Positions 36,237 through 46,354 of a DNA stretch of 64,000 nt are shown here, piece after piece. The stretch comes from Bacteroidota bacterium. GTDB lineage: Bacteria > Bacteroidota > Bacteroidia > Sphingobacteriales > Sphingobacteriaceae. Within the stretch, counting starts at the first letter, position 1. Every line of letters begins with the position of its first letter. The notes beneath the pieces were generated by a model. It saw nothing but the letters and a program-made list of their open reading frames with translations, searched no databases and was not told the origin of the DNA. Location of the stretch: NCBI GenBank assembly GCA_023450085.1, contig JAEXHI010000022.1, positions 412,406 through 476,405 of the forward strand, written 5' to 3'. The position numbers and the translations under genes are program-made.

Positions 36237-39200
36237 TTATCGCCTGATCAGCTTTCTAAGCTCCACCGTTTCACTTCCAATGAACTTTACCACATATATT
36301 CCTGCCTGATAACTGCCCAGCGAAATCACTTTAGTATTTTCTCTATCCCCGATTCCGATTTTCTGCAATATCCTGCCGTTTAAATCTATGACCTGTAATT
36401 GATTGAAGGTCGCTGCGCTGAAGGATAGCGTAACGAGGTCGTCGGTAGGGTTCGGATAAAGTTGTATGTCAGAGGTTGGAAAGCTGAAATTTACCGTCCT
36501 AGTGCCCAGTTCTTTAGTTTTTCCATCATTGTCTATCTGTATCAGCTTATAGTAATTTGTGCCATTGGCAGGTTGTTTATCGGTGAAAGAATAGAGTTGA
36601 GGTTTGACATCTGAGGCAAGGGAAGCCTTTACTTCACCAATTTTAACAAATGCGACATCCTCTGGTCTTTCAGTTTTTTGCTTTGAACTTTCCGCTCTCC
36701 AAACCTCAAACCCCTTATTTCTATCCTCATCAGCCGTAACCCAATTCAACAGTGTATAATTTCTATCCGTCTTTGCGGTAAAAGAAATCAAGGAAACAGG
36801 TAGTACCGCCTCTTGAGTGATGTTGAGTGTATAGGTTTTGGTGGTAGTGCCGTCCTGAGCAGTTATTATAACAGTAATGGTATTTAGGCCAGCACTTAAT
36901 GCAATACTGCCTGATGCGTTTCCGCTAGTTACCGGGCTGCCGTTAACGGTAATGGTTGCGTCGCTTTGTGCAACCGTTGCCATTACTTTTAGGCTAGTTG
37001 CCGTTATGGCAGCGGTGTAGATGGTGGTGCCTGCTGCAAAGGCTGGCGACAACGTGCCTTCGGTAATGCTCAACGAGGCCAAATCCGCATTGGCAGCGCC
37101 AGCCCTTGTTACCGTAATCGTGTAGGTTTTGTTGGTCATACCATCTTGTGCGGTAACCCTAACCTCAATCGTGTTTGTACCCACGTTTAACGAAAAAGAG
37201 GGACTTTCGTTACCACTTGTTACCGAGCCGTAAGCTCCGCCATTTATCCTCATCTGTACGGTTGCGTTGACTTGGTTTACGGTTGGCGTCACAGTAATGC
37301 TCGTCATTGCATTGCCTACAGTCGCGGTGTAAGTCTCTGATGCCGCTGCAAAAACAGGCGATAAAGTACCCGAACTTAAGGTTAGGCTGCTCAACGTAGC
37401 ATCGCTAGATACCAACGTGGTCACATTTATAGGATTGACTTGTGTAGTTTCGGTTAAATATTGCTCGTAACCGCCAGAGTTACTGTTATATTCCACCACC
37501 ATCACGCGGTAGGTGGTGCCAGGCTTTAAGTTGGTAGCTGTTACAGTATTGTTTGTTCCATTATAAATGCAGTACCAGCCGCTTGTGCCAATTTGTGTGC
37601 CGTTACCAAATGTAGCACTGGCAGTATAAGCAGTATTTACCACAGGGGCGGGCGTCCCGCTGTTGCCCTCCAACATAAACACGGCACGACGACTGCCATT
37701 GCCCCTACTCCACAACAGGCTAGCTGAATGAGTTAATGTACTGTAAAAAAAAAGCGAAGTTGCCATTGTTGTTGGTGGCGCAATACCGTTCCTGAAAACA
37801 GAAATGGTACGCTCGTCGGTATTATCGGCATAATTGGCTACCACAATATCCTGCCTGCCATCGCCATCCAAATCGGCCACAGCCACGCCCCAAGGGGTAT
37901 CGCCCGTAGGCAAGTCAACTTTTGTCGCAAAGCTACCGGCATCAATACTTCCGGATGAGGACGTGTTACGCAGAATGGAAGCCGAGTTACCCCCGTAGTT
38001 GCTGGTGACCAGCTCTGGTTTGCCGTCGCCGTCCAAATCGCCTACCGTCAGGGCGCTTGGGCTGGGACCTGTGGCAAAATCCACTTTATTGGCAAAGCTG
38101 GAAGCATCAATCAAAGCCCCAGCGGTCATCAGGTTTTTAAAAACCGATACGGTATTGTCGCCTTGGTTTAGGGCGGCCAAATCAGGTTTGCCATCGCCAT
38201 CAAAATCAGCGGCTACAATGCTGCATATTTGTGGAGAACTGGTAGTTCCAGAAGTAATGTCAACCCTTGATGCGAACATAAAAGTACCCACTACAGACTG
38301 GTTCTGGATTACACTTATCCTATCGCTACTATTATGCGCTACGGCAATATCGGGCTTGCCATCACCATTTAAATCTTGAACAACAATACTGTACGGTGTT
38401 GCATTTACAGTGATGCCCTGTGCAGGTACGGCATTAAAAGCACCATTTAGGGAGGTTACATTACGGTAGGTAAGCAAAGTATTGTTGCTAGATGAACTTG
38501 TGACCACGTCATTTAATCCATCGCCATCAAAATCTGCAATGGCAATGGCCCTAATGTTGGGATGGAGCGTAGTGATATCCACCTTCGTAGCAAACCCAAT
38601 AGTACCTGCAGAGGAGTTGTTGATGAACACTGAAAAGTTGTTGCTACCGGCGTTTACCACAGCGATATCAGGCTTGCCATCGCCATTCAAATCGCCTACG
38701 GCTATGTTTACGGGGCTGTTGCTGGTAGTAAAATCTGTCTTATCAGTAAAACTGCTTGCATTTATACTGCCCGTTGCCGAAGTATTGCGGAAAACAGATA
38801 TCGTGTTGGCTGCAAAATTGGCTACAACTAAATCGGGCTTGCCATCGCCATCGAAGTCGGCAATTACGGGAGAAATAGGCCGCATCCCCGTGCTAAATTT
38901 TTGTTGTGGCACAAAGTTAATCAGTCCATTGGGATAGGTCACCGCAAAAGGCGTGTTTGCCGTACGGCCTATACCCGTACTTAAATCTGTAAAGCTGATG
39001 TTTTTAAAGTTGCCACTTGCCGGGGCTGTAACGGTAAGGCTGGTTGGCGTTGCCGCCGTAACATTGCCTTTTACGGTACCAAAAAATACGACGTTATTGT
39101 TTGGTTCTGTATTAAAATTGGTACCCGTTAGGGTTACCACTGTTCCCGCAGGGCCTTGTATTGGCGATACGGAAGTAAGGGTTGGCACTGGGGTATTTTT

Positions 39201-42128
39201 ATATACCATTACCAAGCCAGCGGCGACATTATTGGTTACGGCCACATCAGGCTTTCCATCGCCATCAAAATCGGCAAGGGCAAGGCCACCATTGGTTGGG
39301 GCAAAGTAAAACCTGCTTTCGACTAAATCTGGTGTTACACCATTGGTTCTGGGAAAAGATGCCGAAGTAAGTGAATTGCGTATAATGGCCAAGCTTTTTG
39401 AACCAGTGATGACAATATCGGGCTTTCCATCGCCATCCATATCATTAATGGCAAGGCTTTCGGGTATATTATCTGTTAATAAATAAGCATAATTAAACTC
39501 GATGGTATTAGAAGTTGAGATATTTCTGTGAACAATGGTATGGGTTCCTAGAATCACAAGGTCGTTTGCGCCATCTCCATCCATATCTGCTACCGCCAAT
39601 TGTTTGGGGTTGGGTGAGGTGGCTATATAGGACTGCGTGGTGAAAGAGAAAGTAGTGGTGCTTGTATTTTGTATAAGATACAGCCGGGCACTTGCATTAT
39701 TTATTACGGCCAAATCGGGCTTGCCATCGCCATTTAAATCGGCTGCCACAATGCTATTGATGATAAGGCCAAAATTAATGGTAGTTATCGGTGTGCTGTT
39801 AAAATTTATAGAGGTGCCATTTGTTGTGTTGGGGTAAATAGCAACGTTGTTTCCGTTAGAGGGAGTAACGGCAATATCGGGCTTGCCATCCATATTAAAA
39901 TCGGCTACTATCAAATTGGTAATGCTGGTAGCTATCGAAATATCAAACTTAACAAAGTTGGGTGTACCTACCGATGAGATGTTTACAAAAATGCAAATCT
40001 TCGCTGCCACTGCATCGCCAACTACTACATCCAGTCTGCCGTCGCCGTTCATATCAGCCACGGCCAAATAGGTTGGGGTAACGCCAGAATTAGTTGCAAA
40101 AGAAACCTGCGTGGCGAAAGTGCTATTAGTGGCACCATTGGGCGTAGTATTTCTAAGTATGGCTATCCCAAGGCTATTGGTTACAATTAAATCGGGCTTG
40201 CCATCGCCGTCTATATCGCCCACTCCGGTTTTACGGGCATTGGCGCCTGTTCCAAAAGAATTGGCGGGCTGTAAACCTATTGTGCCGTCGGTACGGGTTA
40301 CCACAAAAGGGCTGCCTGCAAAAGCCTGAGAGCCGTTTGCCCTAATGATGTTAATGGGCTGGTGCGTACTGCCCCTTGGTACGGTTAAGGTTAAGCTGGT
40401 GGTTGTTGCGGCAGTTACTTGGGCCTTTGTTGCGCCAAAGTAAACGGTGTTACCAGTAGGTGTTGTGTTAAAGCCGCTGCCATTAATGGTTACACTGCTG
40501 CCCACCTCGCCACTTTTTGGCGTAAATGTTATAAAAGAGTTGGTTACAGTTACAGCAACTGGGTTATCTGTTGAAGAATTGAGAAAGTATTTCTCCTGTC
40601 CGGGTATATCATTATATTCCAACACCATGGTGCGGTAGGTTTGGTTGGCACCCAGCCCCGTTACATCAACAGAAGAACCTGTCCCGTTGTACACACAATA
40701 CCAGCCACCAACATCACTGCCTTGTGAATAGGAAGCGTCGGGAGTATAGCTGGTGTTATCTGCTGGGCTTGGATACGCAAAGGTGTTCAGGCTACGCATA
40801 AAAACCACCCTTTTGCTACCGTTGCCGTTGGTCCAGCTAACGGTGGTAGTGCTATTGGTGGTGTTACTGAAGCGCACATTACTGGCCTGTACCGTAGGTG
40901 CAGAAGCACTGCTGCGTAGAACGGATATTGTCCTTTCGTCTGTATCATCACTGTAGTTGGCTACCGCGATGTCGGGACTGCCATCGCCGTCCACATCGCC
41001 AATAGATGCACCCCAAGGATTGTTACCAGTAGCGAAATCTTTTTTGGTTTCAAAACTGATGGTGGTGCCGGTGCTGGTGTTCAGTAAAATGGATATACTG
41101 TCGTTGCCGAAATTGGTGGCCACCAAATCGGGTTTGCCATCTCCATTTAGATCGCCTATGGCCAATGCGCTGGGCGATGTGCCTACGGGAAGGGTAGCAA
41201 GAACCGAAAAGCTGGCCATACCGTTATTACGTAAAATGGCAACATGGTTAGAAGTTTTGTTCAATACCGCCAAATCGGGATGGCCGTCGGCATCAAAATC
41301 GGCAGTTGCTATAGCTTGCGGTGCAATACCACCCGCACTAAAATTTATCCTACTTGTAAAGCTGATAAGTGGCCCGAAAGAGTTGTTTAAATATACCGAT
41401 ACGTTGTTGTTGTCGTAGTTTGCTACTGCTATATCGGTTTTGCCATCTCCGTTAAAATCGGCTGCAGCTACACCAAAAGGTGTTGTGCCCGTGGCAACCG
41501 GGAATAGTTTGTTTAGAGTTATGGTCCCCCCGGGGGAACCCATGCTTTTATATATAGACAGCTGAGAGGTGCTGGTACTCACGGCAGCCACATCGTTGAA
41601 GCCGTCGCCATCAAAATCGGCAATTACAAGACTGCGCGTCCCAATGTCGGACGGCAGAGAAGTTTCTCTGACCAGGCTTGATGAGTTTATGGTTCCGGCG
41701 GTTGCCACGTTCCTGAAAATAGTGAGCTCGTAAGAACCGGCATTTGCCACTATAATATCGGGCTTGCCATCTTTGTTCAAATCGCCCACGGCAAAAAATA
41801 CAGGGAGGAGCCCGCAAGGAAAATCTACTTTATCGGCAAAGCTGGCAGCACCAAAACTTATCCCAGGTGTTGAGGTGTTGAAATAAACGGATATGCTGAG
41901 GGCGTTAAAATTGGCCACTATAATGTCGTTTTTGCCGTCTCCGTCTATATCGGCAATTACTGGTGCAATGGGGCTTTTATCAGTGCCAAATTTTTGCTGG
42001 GGCTGAAAATTAACCGGATTAACTTGCGCCGATGCCCTAAAGGTTGTAAAAACAAGAAGTAAAAGCAGGGCTTGCGTGGCAATGGCTTTGTGGGTTAAGA
42101 AAATTGTCGAACGTAGAATTGTAATCAT
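36237..42128 (-). CDS. Giant secreted FG-GAP/VCBS repeat protein with T9SS sorting domain
   Basis: A 1963-residue exported protein. A signal peptide ends near RASAQ. Three blocks of FG-GAP/VCBS repeats (about 34-410, 620-975, 1071-1446) carry many DxDGDGxxD calcium-binding motifs and probably form beta-propellers. IPT/TIG domains lie at about 528-605 and 979-1060. Fn3-like segments follow blocks 1 and 3 (both with WYC(V/I)YNGT), then two cadherin-like beta sandwiches (about 1574-1780), and a C-terminal T9SS sorting domain (IQLYPNPTDDLVTLSF to the end). It is predicted to go to the surface through type IX secretion; likely adhesion or glycan binding. Higher GC than neighbours. Possibly controlled by the TPR regulator upstream. 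Confidence 0.88.
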   Translation of the reverse strand: MITILRSTIFLTHKAIATQALLLLLVFTTFRASAQVNPVNFQPQQKFGTDKSPIAPVIADIDGDGKNDIIVANFNALSISVYFNTSTPGISFGAASFADKVDFPCGLLPVFFAVGDLNKDGKPDIIVANAGSYELTIFRNVATAGTINSSSLVRETSLPSDIGTRSLVIADFDGDGFNDVAAVSTSTSQLSIYKSMGSPGGTITLNKLFPVATGTTPFGVAAADFNGDGKTDIAVANYDNNNVSVYLNNSFGPLISFTSRINFSAGGIAPQAIATADFDADGHPDLAVLNKTSNHVAILRNNGMASFSVLATLPVGTSPSALAIGDLNGDGKPDLVATNFGNDSISILLNTSTGTTISFETKKDFATGNNPWGASIGDVDGDGSPDIAVANYSDDTDERTISVLRSSASAPTVQASNVRFSNTTNSTTTVSWTNGNGSKRVVFMRSLNTFAYPSPADNTSYTPDASYSQGSDVGGWYCVYNGTGSSVDVTGLGANQTYRTMVLEYNDIPGQEKYFLNSSTDNPVAVTVTNSFITFTPKSGEVGSSVTINGSGFNTTPTGNTVYFGATKAQVTAATTTSLTLTVPRGSTHQPINIIRANGSQAFAGSPFVVTRTDGTIGLQPANSFGTGANARKTGVGDIDGDGKPDLIVTNSLGIAILRNTTPNGATNSTFATQVSFATNSGVTPTYLAVADMNGDGRLDVVVGDAVAAKICIFVNISSVGTPNFVKFDISIATSITNLIVADFNMDGKPDIAVTPSNGNNVAIYPNTTNGTSINFNSTPITTINFGLIINSIVAADLNGDGKPDLAVINNASARLYLIQNTSTTTFSFTTQSYIATSPNPKQLAVADMDGDGANDLVILGTHTIVHRNISTSNTIEFNYAYLLTDNIPESLAINDMDGDGKPDIVITGSKSLAIIRNSLTSASFPRTNGVTPDLVESRFYFAPTNGGLALADFDGDGKPDVAVTNNVAAGLVMVYKNTPVPTLTSVSPIQGPAGTVVTLTGTNFNTEPNNNVVFFGTVKGNVTAATPTSLTVTAPASGNFKNISFTDLSTGIGRTANTPFAVTYPNGLINFVPQQKFSTGMRPISPVIADFDGDGKPDLVVANFAANTISVFRNTSATGSINASSFTDKTDFTTSNSPVNIAVGDLNGDGKPDIAVVNAGSNNFSVFINNSSAGTIGFATKVDITTLHPNIRAIAIADFDGDGLNDVVTSSSSNNTLLTYRNVTSLNGAFNAVPAQGITVNATPYSIVVQDLNGDGKPDIAVAHNSSDRISVIQNQSVVGTFMFASRVDITSGTTSSPQICSIVAADFDGDGKPDLAALNQGDNTVSVFKNLMTAGALIDASSFANKVDFATGPSPSALTVGDLDGDGKPELVTSNYGGNSASILRNTSSSGSIDAGSFATKVDLPTGDTPWGVAVADLDGDGRQDIVVANYADNTDERTISVFRNGIAPPTTMATSLFFYSTLTHSASLLWSRGNGSRRAVFMLEGNSGTPAPVVNTAYTASATFGNGTQIGTSGWYCIYNGTNNTVTATNLKPGTTYRVMVVEYNSNSGGYEQYLTETTQVNPINVTTLVSSDATLSSLTLSSGTLSPVFAAASETYTATVGNAMTSITVTPTVNQVNATVQMRINGGAYGSVTSGNESPSFSLNVGTNTIEVRVTAQDGMTNKTYTITVTRAGAANADLASLSITEGTLSPAFAAGTTIYTAAITATSLKVMATVAQSDATITVNGSPVTSGNASGSIALSAGLNTITVIITAQDGTTTKTYTLNITQEAVLPVSLISFTAKTDRNYTLLNWVTADEDRNKGFEVWRAESSKQKTERPEDVAFVKIGEVKASLASDVKPQLYSFTDKQPANGTNYYKLIQIDNDGKTKELGTRTVNFSFPTSDIQLYPNPTDDLVTLSFSAATFNQLQVIDLNGRILQKIGIGDRENTKVISLGSYQAGIYVVKFIGSETVELRKLIRR

Positions 42129-42623
42129 AAAGTGGGTGTGTTATTGAAAATTTAAAAACGTAAAATATATTGTTGATTTCCCTGGGTGGGGCAAAGCCAT
42201 ATTTCGTAGTGTAAAATGGTTAATTGGTTTTTTTAAAAAACATAGGTTGTAGCTGTGAGGCTAGGTAGTAAAATAAATGGATATGAAGTATTTGTGTTTA
42301 ACTCCAAAGGAATAGTTTTGCCATTGCGCATTGTTTTGTTATACCGCAAACTTAGGGGAGAAATGGTGTTTTGGCGGCAAAATGGTGGTCATCAAAAAGG
42401 TCATCAATTTGGTTTTAATTGATTTTGATGGTTTGGGATATGGAAATTTAGACTCGGATGGGGTTGGCTTTTATGCTTGTCGTAAAGATTGTAACGGTAG
42501 GTGGTTTTCTATTGCTTTATGGGCAAGGGCTTTGCCAGATGGCTTGGGCGAAGAAGAGCTTTTTGGAGGTGTTTAGGCACTGCGAAACAAACGGCTAGGT
42601 TGCTGACCGTTTGAAAACCTGAT
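42129..42623. other. Intergenic region upstream of FG-GAP gene
   Basis: A 495-bp gap with no credible gene; a frame at 42331-42576 has no Bacteroidota-like start context or recognisable product. The region includes poly-T stretches at 42231-42240. No repeat of family A, B or C is seen here. Promoter for the FG-GAP gene should be within the first 150 bp but I cannot point to boxes. Confidence 0.5.
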
Positions 42624-44168
42624 TTACACCTTCCCGATCACATCCTTAAAATCGGTATCGTTGTGCAGGCCTATCTTTTTGCGCAGGCGATAGCGGCTGT
42701 TCTTCATCGATTCGTAGGATATGCCCGACAAGGCGGCTGCCTCCTTGACACTGATGTTCAGCCGGCTGAACGCTAGGATACGCTCATCGGCTTCGGTAAT
42801 ATCGGGAAAATGGCTGCGCAGCTTAATGAAGAAGCCGGGGTGTACCTTATCGAACAGGCGTTTGTACTCTTCCCAATCCTCGCGAGTAAGTATGCGGCTG
42901 TTGGCCAGCTTGCTCAAGGTCTGGTCATCAGCTTTACCTGTTTGCAGCAACTGCTGCTGCAGTCCGTCTATAAGCTGGTTTTTTTCCATCAGGCTGGCGG
43001 TGTGGCGTTCCAATAGCTGTCGGTTGGTCGCCAGTTCAAGTCCCGCTTTTTGCAGGGCTATATCAGCCACTTCCTGTTTGAGTAGCAAAGCCCGGTGGCG
43101 GTTTTTATAGGAACGGTAGAATAGGAATAGGGAAAGGCACAGCAGCACGGCCACTGCGATAAGGGCATTGCGCATAAGGTTGGCATTCTGCAGCTGCAGG
43201 GCGGTTTCCTTGAGTTGGCGCCCCTTGCGTTCCGATTGGTATTTAACCTCCATTTCTTCAAACCTGCGCAGCGTTTCGGCGTTCAGCAGGCTGTCCTTGA
43301 CATGCCAGTATAGGGTTTGGTATTGGTGCGCCAGTTTGTAGTTGCCGGTTTGCTGGTAAATGGTATTTGCCAAACCGTAAACCAAATTCATCATTTGATA
43401 ATTGGGGTCGGCCTCTTGCTTTAACAAACTTTCGGCTTCGTGTAGATGCAGCAGGGCTTTGCTGGTATTGCCGTTAATGCTGTAATACTCTCCCAATGCA
43501 AAATTTACGCCCTGTTTGACATAAAGTGTGATGGCACTAGGATGTTGATTGGTAAGGCGGTAGGCTTGTTGTAGGTAGAAAAAATACTTCGGCTTGTTAT
43601 TAAGGTTTTTGTAGGTGTAGGCCAAGTTGGCATACAAATTGGCTTGGGTATCATAATCGGCAGTGTTTTTAACGAAGTCGATACCTTCACTAAAAACAGC
43701 GATGGCCTTCTGTTGAAATTCTGGCCGCTTGGTATCCGTACCATAACTGTTGAGTAGATCGCCATAGTTGATGTAGGCTACGGCCAATGCCGCTTGCTTT
43801 TGGGTACTGTCTGTCTGAAGCGCCTTTAGGGCATGTATGGCTTGCTGAGCATATTGTAGTCCCTTTTGGGTATTCGGAAGGTTTCCGGGATGGTAAAGAT
43901 CAATGTAGAGTGCGGAAATGTTGTTGAGCAGAAATGCCCGTTCTTTCTCCAGGCCCTGGTCTTCGGCAACTTTCAAGGCCTGTAGATAGCTTTTTAGCGC
44001 ATCCTGATAGCTGTTTTTGTGGTAGTATGTTTCCGCTTGTCTTTTCAGGCTATCACACCAATGTAGCGCTTTTCTAGTCTGTGGGGCAAGTTGCTGCCCT
44101 TGGTAGGCCTTCGCCGTGGTGGCCAACAGTAAGCAGATCACAACAATGCGGACAGGGCAGGATATCAT
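42624..44168 (-). CDS. TPR-containing membrane regulator with LuxR-like HTH
   Basis: A 514-residue protein. N-terminal signal/anchor (residues 8-20), then TPR-like helical repeats about 30-290 (ALKSYLQALKVAED, IHALKAL, LANTIYQQTGNYKLAHQY). A transmembrane helix lies at about 333-354, a coiled coil follows at about 360-440, and the C-terminal HTH (about 455-505, FSRLNISVKEAAALSGIS...LRKKIGL) is LuxR/GerE-like. This architecture is a Bacteroidota periplasm-sensing transcription factor. GC is visibly high (two sample lines about 58%) against about 38% nearby, suggesting transfer. It lies on the same strand upstream of the FG-GAP gene and divergent from a second T9SS protein, so it may control both. 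Confidence 0.82.
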   Translation of the reverse strand: MISCPVRIVVICLLLATTAKAYQGQQLAPQTRKALHWCDSLKRQAETYYHKNSYQDALKSYLQALKVAEDQGLEKERAFLLNNISALYIDLYHPGNLPNTQKGLQYAQQAIHALKALQTDSTQKQAALAVAYINYGDLLNSYGTDTKRPEFQQKAIAVFSEGIDFVKNTADYDTQANLYANLAYTYKNLNNKPKYFFYLQQAYRLTNQHPSAITLYVKQGVNFALGEYYSINGNTSKALLHLHEAESLLKQEADPNYQMMNLVYGLANTIYQQTGNYKLAHQYQTLYWHVKDSLLNAETLRRFEEMEVKYQSERKGRQLKETALQLQNANLMRNALIAVAVLLCLSLFLFYRSYKNRHRALLLKQEVADIALQKAGLELATNRQLLERHTASLMEKNQLIDGLQQQLLQTGKADDQTLSKLANSRILTREDWEEYKRLFDKVHPGFFIKLRSHFPDITEADERILAFSRLNISVKEAAALSGISYESMKNSRYRLRKKIGLHNDTDFKDVIGKV

Positions 44169-44522
44169 AAAGGGTCAGCTTTTCCAGTAAGTGCCACTAA
44201 AATACATAAATAGTAGTTAATCCCTGTAGAATTTTTAAAAGAGGAGAATGATGGGTAGCTACAGGCTTACCATCGCCGCTTCGTGAGTTTTAAAATTTAA
44301 TCATACAAAACCGTCATGGTTTTACGGGCTACATTGTCGGACGAATCGACCTCTGGTTGATGTTGTCACCAACCATTGCTCATAGTTCAATAGTGTTATG
44401 GTATCACGTCAACCACAAGTAAAAATATTCCAATACCTCAATAGATAAAAAAGTAGTAGCTATGGGTTAAAGAGTATTAGGAGAGGAGGGCTTAAACCTA
44501 TTTATTTCGTGAAAAAAGAAAT
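44169..44522. other. Divergent intergenic region with family B repeat
   Basis: A 354-bp gap between the regulator and the T9SS protein gene. It contains the full family B copy at 44347-44424. Promoters for both genes should lie here; no box match is convincing. Confidence 0.55.
44347..44424. repeat. Family B repeat, full copy (copy 3)
   Basis: A 78-bp copy aligned end to end with 36041-36118; hairpins are less perfect (CTGGTTGATGTTGTCACCAA first, GTTATGGTATCACGTCAACC second). Shared linker ATTGCTCATAGTTCAATAGT is identical. Confidence 0.8.
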
Positions 44523-46067
44523 ATGAAAAAGCTTTATCTATTTATCCTCTTGGTCACTGCAATTTCGGTAAATGCCGTGGCGCAAACTTTTTGGTCAGAC
44601 AATTTTGAGGATTCTGGTTCGCCATCTGTGGGAAGCAGAACAACCTCCATTGTCGAATTCAAATGTTCATCGGGATTCTTTAAAAGAACCGACGGGTCCG
44701 ACATCACTTGGCCAGATCCCTTTACCGGCTATAACGGTTCAAAATACTTTGGTGCCATGGACATCGACCGTGGTCCTGCCTGTGGTGGTAATAATACCAT
44801 TCCTGCGGCACAATCCATCACCTGGTCTGGCATCAATATCGCAGGAAAAACAGGCATTACTTTTAAGGGATTGTTCGGGGCAAATGGAGCAGCAACGTTT
44901 CAAGGTATATTCTTTAATGATGCGGCAAACAACTTTGCACTGGACTATATGATTATAGAATACCGGATCGATGGCAATGCAACTTGGCAGAAGGCGATCG
45001 AGATCTATCCCAACGATGCGACGGCAAATGGAGGAAAGATGGCACGGGATACCAATGGCGACATGGTTGGCGATGGTCCTGCCCTAGGAAGTGCGCTTAC
45101 TGAACTTTCTGGAAATATTACAGGTACAGGCACTACGCTCGACATCAGGATCAGGATTTTTGTGAACAACCAAACCCCTGGTGCAATGGCCTTTGATAAT
45201 TTCCGCCTATCAACGGCAGCCAACACTGCACCTTCTGCTAGTAACGTGGTAAATACAGGGACGACGAAAGAAGGACAGACGTTAACTGGAACATATACTT
45301 ATTCGGATCCTGAAAGCAATGCCGAGAGCGGTTCTACTTTCAAATGGTACAGGTCCGACAATGCTTCTGGGCTTAACAAAACAGCCATTGCGTTGGCCAC
45401 TACAACAAGTTATGTGCTTACCGCTGCTGATGTGAACAAGTATATTTCCTTTGAGGTGACACCAAGAGACGGTGCTTTGAACGGAACGGCGGTAGAAAGT
45501 CCTCTGCGTGGGCCAGTGGTTCCAATAACCCTGCCGGTTGGCTTAACAAGTTTTAACGCCTCAACCAGAGAGAATGAGGTGACTTTAAGTTGGACAACAG
45601 CCTCGGAAACGGATAATAAAGAATTCATTGTTTATCGTAGTGGAGCCGATGGTATTTTTACCGCCATAGGTACTGTTGGCGGAAGCGGAAATAGTTTGGT
45701 GACGAAAAGCTATAGCTATATAGATAAGCGGCCTATACTTGGCGATAACTATTATAGGCTGACGCAGATAGACATGAATGGTACACAACGTACGCTGCAA
45801 ACTACCTCGGTTTCATTTGCCATCGCCACAGAAACGGTAACGATATATCCAAATCCTGTATTAACAAGCGCAAATGTGGCATTTAAAGCGGAAACCTATT
45901 CCACTGCGAAATTGTTGGATAATAATGGAAAAATCCTAAAAACGATGCCCATTGCGGCAGGTGCCAGCCAGTTGACCATCGACCTATCGGGGTATGCACG
46001 TGGAATATACTACCTCGTTCTATCTGGAAAGGGTACCGAAACAGCCCAAAAATTGGTTAAAAAGTAA
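44523..46067 (+). CDS. Secreted protein with T9SS sorting domain
   Basis: A 514-residue exported protein with a signal peptide ending near VNAVAQTF. The N-terminal part (about 20-230, FWSDNFEDSGSPSVGSRTTS) resembles jelly-roll lectin/CUB-like modules seen in surface proteins; an Ig/Fn3-like domain covers about 235-335 (APSASNVVNTGTTKEGQTLT). Then comes an LPVGLTSFNAS...NYYRLTQIDMNGT segment and the T9SS type A sorting domain (about 438-514, VTIYPNPVLTS). Its last 180 residues resemble the C-terminal end of the FG-GAP protein, so both may be partners under the same regulator. A terminator follows. Confidence 0.82.
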   Translation: MKKLYLFILLVTAISVNAVAQTFWSDNFEDSGSPSVGSRTTSIVEFKCSSGFFKRTDGSDITWPDPFTGYNGSKYFGAMDIDRGPACGGNNTIPAAQSITWSGINIAGKTGITFKGLFGANGAATFQGIFFNDAANNFALDYMIIEYRIDGNATWQKAIEIYPNDATANGGKMARDTNGDMVGDGPALGSALTELSGNITGTGTTLDIRIRIFVNNQTPGAMAFDNFRLSTAANTAPSASNVVNTGTTKEGQTLTGTYTYSDPESNAESGSTFKWYRSDNASGLNKTAIALATTTSYVLTAADVNKYISFEVTPRDGALNGTAVESPLRGPVVPITLPVGLTSFNASTRENEVTLSWTTASETDNKEFIVYRSGADGIFTAIGTVGGSGNSLVTKSYSYIDKRPILGDNYYRLTQIDMNGTQRTLQTTSVSFAIATETVTIYPNPVLTSANVAFKAETYSTAKLLDNNGKILKTMPIAAGASQLTIDLSGYARGIYYLVLSGKGTETAQKLVKK

Positions 46068-46114
46068 TAAAGAACGATAAAATAAAAGCAGCCAAAATCT
46101 AAATGGTAGCTAAC

Positions 46115-46146
46115 AAAAGCCCCAACGAAAGTTGAGGCTTTTTTGT
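46115..46146 (+). terminator. Rho-independent terminator after T9SS protein gene
   Basis: AAAGCCCCAAC / GTTGAGGCTTT hairpin with GAAA loop (one mismatch), followed by a T-run. Confidence 0.8.
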
Positions 46147-46224
46147 TTTTACACTCTTTTTTGTTTACAGAAGGTCCGTTTGAACGTTTAGTATCTTGAG
46201 TCAAAAAGTAGCTTGGTTGAGTTT

Positions 46225-46296
46225 TTTAACCTTTGCTTGGTATGATTAACAATCAGATTTGGAGTGGTTTGGTGATAACACCAACCACAAGCAAAA
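46225..46296. repeat. Family B repeat, diverged copy (copy 4)
   Basis: Contains GGTTTGGTGATAACACCAACC and ends ACAAGCAAAA; the upstream half is only loosely similar to other copies. Confidence 0.6.
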
Positions 46297-46354
46297 TGAA
46301 TAAGTTGTTTAACATTCAATCCCAATATAAAAGACTTGAGCTATGGGAAAGTAG

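Noticed and set aside
37999..38937. Open plus-strand frames (about 126 and 151 codons) opposite the FG-GAP gene
   Set aside because: They mirror the repetitive DxDGDG coding, with SGLPSPSKS-like repeats arising from the antisense of the same codons. Similar frames appear along the gene at 38953-39309 and 40957-41418.
42331..42576. 81-codon frame in the gap upstream of the FG-GAP gene
   Set aside because: Unusual composition, no start context and no recognisable motif.
36237..46067. A polysaccharide utilisation locus around the secreted proteins
   Set aside because: No SusC/SusD pair and no glycoside hydrolase or lyase in this stretch.
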